From Bacteriovoracaceae bacterium UBA7317 (GTDB lineage: Bacteria > Bdellovibrionota > Bacteriovoracia > Bacteriovoracales > Bacteriovoracaceae), in the NCBI GenBank assembly GCA_002474345.1, contig DKQD01000140.1, positions 1-8,604 of the forward strand: a stretch of DNA of 8,604 nt. Direction: 5' to 3'. Below, in pieces: positions 6,013 through 8,604 of the stretch (positions are counted from its first letter, which is position 1; each line of letters starts with the position of its first letter). A program made the position numbers and the translations under genes. The notes beneath the pieces are model-generated. The model ran no database searches. It was given only the letters and a program-made list of their open reading frames with translations, and was not told the origin of the DNA.

Positions 6013-7044
6013 ATGAGATTTATCGACGAAGTAAAAATTACCATTCAATCAGGAAACGGGGGGGATGGATGTGTTAGCTTTAGAAGAGAAAAATTTGTTC
6101 CTTTTGGTGGCCCAGATGGTGGTGATGGTGGAAATGGTGGCGACGTCTATTTTGTTGGAGACAAGAGCCTAAACACTTTGGCTCACTTTAGAGGTAAGAA
6201 GTTATATAAAGCTCAAGATGGGTCTCAAGGTGCTGGGGCTCAACGCCACGGCAAAAATGGTGAAGATGAGCTCATTCATGTACCAGTTGGTACAATTATC
6301 AAGGACATCGAATCAGGAATCACTTTAGCAGACCTCGTTGAAGATAACCAAAGAATTCTGGTTGCAAAAGGAGGTCGGGGTGGGCTTGGAAACGTTAACT
6401 TTAAAACATCTACAAACCAAGCTCCTAGAAAGTTTACTCCAGGCAAACCAAATCAGGTTTTTGAAATCAACCTAGAACTAAAATTACTTGCTGACATCGC
6501 ACTCGTTGGACAACCTAACGCGGGAAAATCTACACTAATTTCGAGAATTTCTGCAGCTAGACCTAAAGTTGCCGATTACCCTTTTACAACTTTAGAGCCA
6601 AACTTAGGGGTTGTCACTTTGGGTGAAGAGTCTTTTGTTGTTGCAGACATACCTGGCCTTATTGAAGATGCATCAGAGGGGAAAGGTCTAGGAATAAAGT
6701 TTTTAAAACATATCGAAAGAACTTCAGCATTAGTTCATTTAGTTGATTGTTCCTGGTGCCTCAACGAATTTGAAGCTTTTGAAAGTTACGTAACTATTAA
6801 ACAAGAGTTACTCAACTTCAGTAAAGGAATTGCACAAAAAAAAGAAATTATCTGTTTAACTAAAATAGATGCAATGACTGATCAAGAAATAGAAAGATTT
6901 AAACACTATTTTGAATCTGAACTAGATAAAAAGGTTTTGGCCATCTCTTCTGTATCTGGAAAGAATATCGACAAGCTTAAATCTTTGATGCTTATAACAG
7001 TAAAGACACATAGAGAATCAGAAATGGATAAGGAAAACACATGA
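6013..7044 (+). CDS. obgE: GTPase Obg/CgtA, 50S ribosome assembly
   Basis: Essential GTP-binding protein that associates with the large subunit and couples its assembly to GTP/ppGpp levels. The 343-residue product has the glycine-rich Obg fold at 1-158 (GGPDGGDGGNGGDVYF, GGRGGLGNVNF) and a G domain from about 160. G1 is GQPNAGKST (166-174), switch I YPFTTL (189-194), G3 DIPGL (212-216), G4 TKID (283-286, Thr replacing the usual Asn of NKxD) and G5 SSVSG (312-316). There is no C-terminal OCT domain; the chain ends in a short charged tail. Ribosome-site complementarity before the ATG is weak. It lies just past the rpmA terminator. Its stop overlaps the rsfS start as ATGA, implying translational coupling with another 50S factor. 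Confidence 0.97.
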   Translation: MRFIDEVKITIQSGNGGDGCVSFRREKFVPFGGPDGGDGGNGGDVYFVGDKSLNTLAHFRGKKLYKAQDGSQGAGAQRHGKNGEDELIHVPVGTIIKDIESGITLADLVEDNQRILVAKGGRGGLGNVNFKTSTNQAPRKFTPGKPNQVFEINLELKLLADIALVGQPNAGKSTLISRISAARPKVADYPFTTLEPNLGVVTLGEESFVVADIPGLIEDASEGKGLGIKFLKHIERTSALVHLVDCSWCLNEFEAFESYVTIKQELLNFSKGIAQKKEIICLTKIDAMTDQEIERFKHYFESELDKKVLAISSVSGKNIDKLKSLMLITVKTHRESEMDKENT

Positions 7045-7520
7045 GTAGCGAGTTTATAAATAAAGAAATTGACGAAATAATGGGCGATAAGTCTTTTGAG
7101 TTTCCTCAAAATACTGCTATGTCTTCAGCATGGATTCTAGGAAACTTTAAAGGTACTAACCTCAAAGTTTTAAAAATGAGCAAAGATTTTTCTCTCACTG
7201 ATTTTTTTGTCATTGGCTCAGCTCAAAACTCAACTCAGTCCAAAGCAATGGCAGATGAAATCTGCTTTCAATTAAAAAGGTATAGTATCGAAGCAAGGTC
7301 CAAAGAAAGTGACCAAAATGCTGAATGGACACTAATTGATTTTGGAGACATAATTGTTCATATATTTGTTGAGCACGCAAGATCAAGCTATGACCTAGAA
7401 TCTCTTTGGTCAAACTCCACAGAAATCGAGATTCCTCAAGAGTATTATTTTGAAAGAGAGAATGAAATAGACAACAGTTCACCAAAATCGGCAGGGAAGT
7501 CAGACAAAGAATATTTTTAG
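7041..7520 (+). CDS. rsfS: Ribosomal silencing factor RsfS (DUF143/YbeB family)
   Basis: Binds L14 on the 50S subunit and blocks association with 30S under nutrient limitation. The core at about 28-130 matches the family: LKVLKMSKDFSLTDFFVIGS, then QSKAMADEI, then EWTLIDFGDIIVHIF, then SSYDLESLW. The 'tDyFVi', 'W.liDyGD.iVHiF' and 'YdLE.LW' segments are diagnostic. At 159 residues it is longer than the usual 105-120, with about 27 extra N-terminal residues and a charged C-terminal tail from about 131 (EYYFERENEIDNSSPKSAGK). The ATG overlaps the obgE stop by 4 nt and an AAGGAAAA tract lies upstream. nadD, which often lies between obgE and rsfS, is absent here. Confidence 0.94.
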   Translation: MSSEFINKEIDEIMGDKSFEFPQNTAMSSAWILGNFKGTNLKVLKMSKDFSLTDFFVIGSAQNSTQSKAMADEICFQLKRYSIEARSKESDQNAEWTLIDFGDIIVHIFVEHARSSYDLESLWSNSTEIEIPQEYYFERENEIDNSSPKSAGKSDKEYF

Positions 7521-7521
7521 T

Positions 7522-7983
7522 ATGCATCAAATAACTATCATCTCTGTAGGTAGAATAAAAAATTTGTCTATACAAAAAGTAGAAGAAACTATCTTAAAAA
7601 GGTGCTCATCCATAAGAATAGAACTTATTGAAACCAAAGCCTATGGCAGCGACTTTGAAAAAGAATCAGAGGAAATTTTAAAAAAGTTAAAAGACCTCTC
7701 AAAAAAAAGTTCTATCTACCCCGTTCTTCTAACTGAAAATGGTACACTCCGAGACAGCAACGAATTTTCTAAGTGGATTTATGAAACTCTAGACAAAAAA
7801 AGTGAAAAGCTAACATTTATTATTAGTGGTGCTTATGGTTTCTCCAAAAAATTAATTGAGAAATCAAAATCTAAGCTTTCCCTTTCTCCTCTCACTTTTC
7901 CTCATGAATGGGCCAGACTCCTCCTTATTGAACAAATTTACAGATCTATGACAATTAAGACCAACCACCCTTATCATAAATAG
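7522..7983 (+). CDS. rlmH: 23S rRNA (pseudouridine1915-N3)-methyltransferase RlmH
   Basis: SPOUT-class, SAM-dependent enzyme that methylates N3 of pseudouridine 1915 in helix 69 of 23S rRNA, acting on assembled 70S ribosomes. The 153 residues match the roughly 155-residue family. The trefoil-knot SAM site is FIISGAYGFSKKL (99-111). SLSPLTFPHEWARLLLIEQI covers about 120-139, and the C-terminus TNHPYHK carries the conserved Tyr-His pair. The N-terminal strand is ITIISVGRIKN. It starts 1 nt after the rsfS stop with no good ribosome site of its own, consistent with translational coupling. It ends 5 nt before the stop of the convergent Lrp-type gene, with no terminator hairpin between them. Confidence 0.96.
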   Translation: MHQITIISVGRIKNLSIQKVEETILKRCSSIRIELIETKAYGSDFEKESEEILKKLKDLSKKSSIYPVLLTENGTLRDSNEFSKWIYETLDKKSEKLTFIISGAYGFSKKLIEKSKSKLSLSPLTFPHEWARLLLIEQIYRSMTIKTNHPYHK

Positions 7984-7988
7984 GAAGA

Positions 7989-8462
7989 CTACCTAATAGT
8001 AACTTCTTTACACACGGGGTTATCCAAAGAGATGATTGTTTCAGTCGACTGGATTTCTTGAATTGATTGCAATTTTTCAATAAGGAAAAGATGGAACTCT
8101 TTTGAGTTTTTAGTCAGGGTTTTAGCAAAAAGACTAAAGCCACCTGTTGTGTAGTGAACTTCTACAATTTCAGGAAAATCCTTTAATTTTTCTAGTACAG
8201 TTTTATAGTCTCTCGCGTTAACAAGGTTGATCCCCACGAAAGCCTGAAACTCTAAGCCTAATTTTCCAACATCCAAAACTAACTTAGAGCCTTTGATAAC
8301 ACCTGCCTCTTTCATTTTGTTAATTCTGACATGGATTGTCCCACCTGAAACAATCAAGTCCCTCGCTATTTCCTGGTAGGAGGTCCTAGAGTCGGAAAGG
8401 AGCTTTTCAAGTATTTTTTTGTCAAGGTCATCCAGTTTCAAATTAACACTCTCTTCTTTCAC
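7989..8462 (-). CDS. Lrp/AsnC-family transcriptional regulator
   Basis: DNA-binding regulator of the feast/famine family, usually an amino-acid-responsive dimer or octamer. The 157 residues divide into an N-terminal helix-turn-helix domain (about 9-60; LDDLDKKILEKLLSDSRTSY, recognition-helix region SGGTIHVRINKMKEAGVI) and a C-terminal RAM ligand-binding domain (about 72-148). The RAM domain has the glycine loop YTTGGFSLFAK (104-114) and EIQSTETIISLDNPV (136-150). Several segments are very close to what I recall of E. coli AsnC (GTIHVRVEKMKQAGII; IQSTETLIVLQNPI), but no asparagine-synthesis gene is visible here, so I give no symbol. The GTG start at 8462 is set by GGGGAG upstream with 5-nt spacing. 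It ends 5 nt from convergent rlmH. Autoregulation is common in the family, but I see no clear operator. Confidence 0.93.
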   Translation of the reverse strand: MKEESVNLKLDDLDKKILEKLLSDSRTSYQEIARDLIVSGGTIHVRINKMKEAGVIKGSKLVLDVGKLGLEFQAFVGINLVNARDYKTVLEKLKDFPEIVEVHYTTGGFSLFAKTLTKNSKEFHLFLIEKLQSIQEIQSTETIISLDNPVCKEVTIR

Positions 8463-8545
8463 TTTATCTCCCCAGATAATGATAAAAGAACAGTAGTCTC
8501 AACTAAGAATAATTACAAGGAAAGTTAGGGAAATGAATATTAATT

Positions 8546-8604
<59 letters not shown>

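Noticed and set aside
6906..7575. Minus-strand open frames over obgE, rsfS and the start of rlmH
   Set aside because: They are antisense to well-identified genes and show no protein-like motifs or start signals.
7981..7995. TAGG/CCTA inverted repeat between rlmH and the regulator
   Set aside because: The stem is only 4 bp and lacks a T tract; it is not a credible terminator.

Overview
The window is an AT-rich stretch of a Gram-negative bacterial chromosome. Evidence is a lipoprotein-anchored MltD-type murein transglycosylase, prolipoprotein diacylglyceryl transferase (Lgt), a second exported envelope protein, and the housekeeping block rplU-rpmA-obgE-rsfS-rlmH. Low GC, TTG/GTG starts and the mix of conserved genes with unfamiliar ones fit a low-GC Bdellovibrionota lineage (Bacteriovorax/Halobacteriovorax type). 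That placement is an impression, not a search result. The window looks chromosomal and core: I see no transposase, integrase, CRISPR array, toxin-antitoxin pair or defence gene.

Layout. (1) 1-2551, minus strand: a lytic transglycosylase with LysM domains, followed after 16 nt by an ORF that runs off the left edge and resembles a flavoprotein oxidoreductase with a degraded nucleotide-binding motif. (2) 2754-3332, plus strand: a small exported protein of unknown function, divergent from the transglycosylase. (3) 3370-5018, minus strand: a conserved-looking unknown protein followed by lgt, probably one transcript, converging on the exported protein. (4) 5138-7983, plus strand: a promoter and structured leader, then rplU, a terminator-like hairpin, rpmA, a strong terminator, and obgE-rsfS-rlmH packed with a 4-nt overlap and a 1-nt gap. 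(5) 7989-8462, minus strand: an Lrp/AsnC-family regulator converging on rlmH. (6) 8546-8604, minus strand: the 3' three quarters of an initiator tRNA-fMet cut by the right edge. No gene-free stretch exceeds 300 bases; the largest gap (5019-5259) holds the divergent promoters and rplU leader.

How the genes work together. The plus-strand cluster concerns the large ribosomal subunit: L21 and L27 are 50S proteins, Obg is a 50S-assembly GTPase, RsfS binds L14 to block subunit joining, and RlmH methylates pseudouridine 1915 of 23S rRNA. The two hairpins split it into a ribosomal-protein part and an assembly-factor part, which would allow different expression levels. The minus-strand genes centre on the envelope: Lgt lipidates prolipoproteins, and the transglycosylase carries a lipobox that makes it a likely Lgt substrate.

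No wholly new system is evident. The items most worth a second look are the hairpins around rpmA, the rplU leader, the degenerate flavoprotein-like ORF and the highly basic linker in the transglycosylase.
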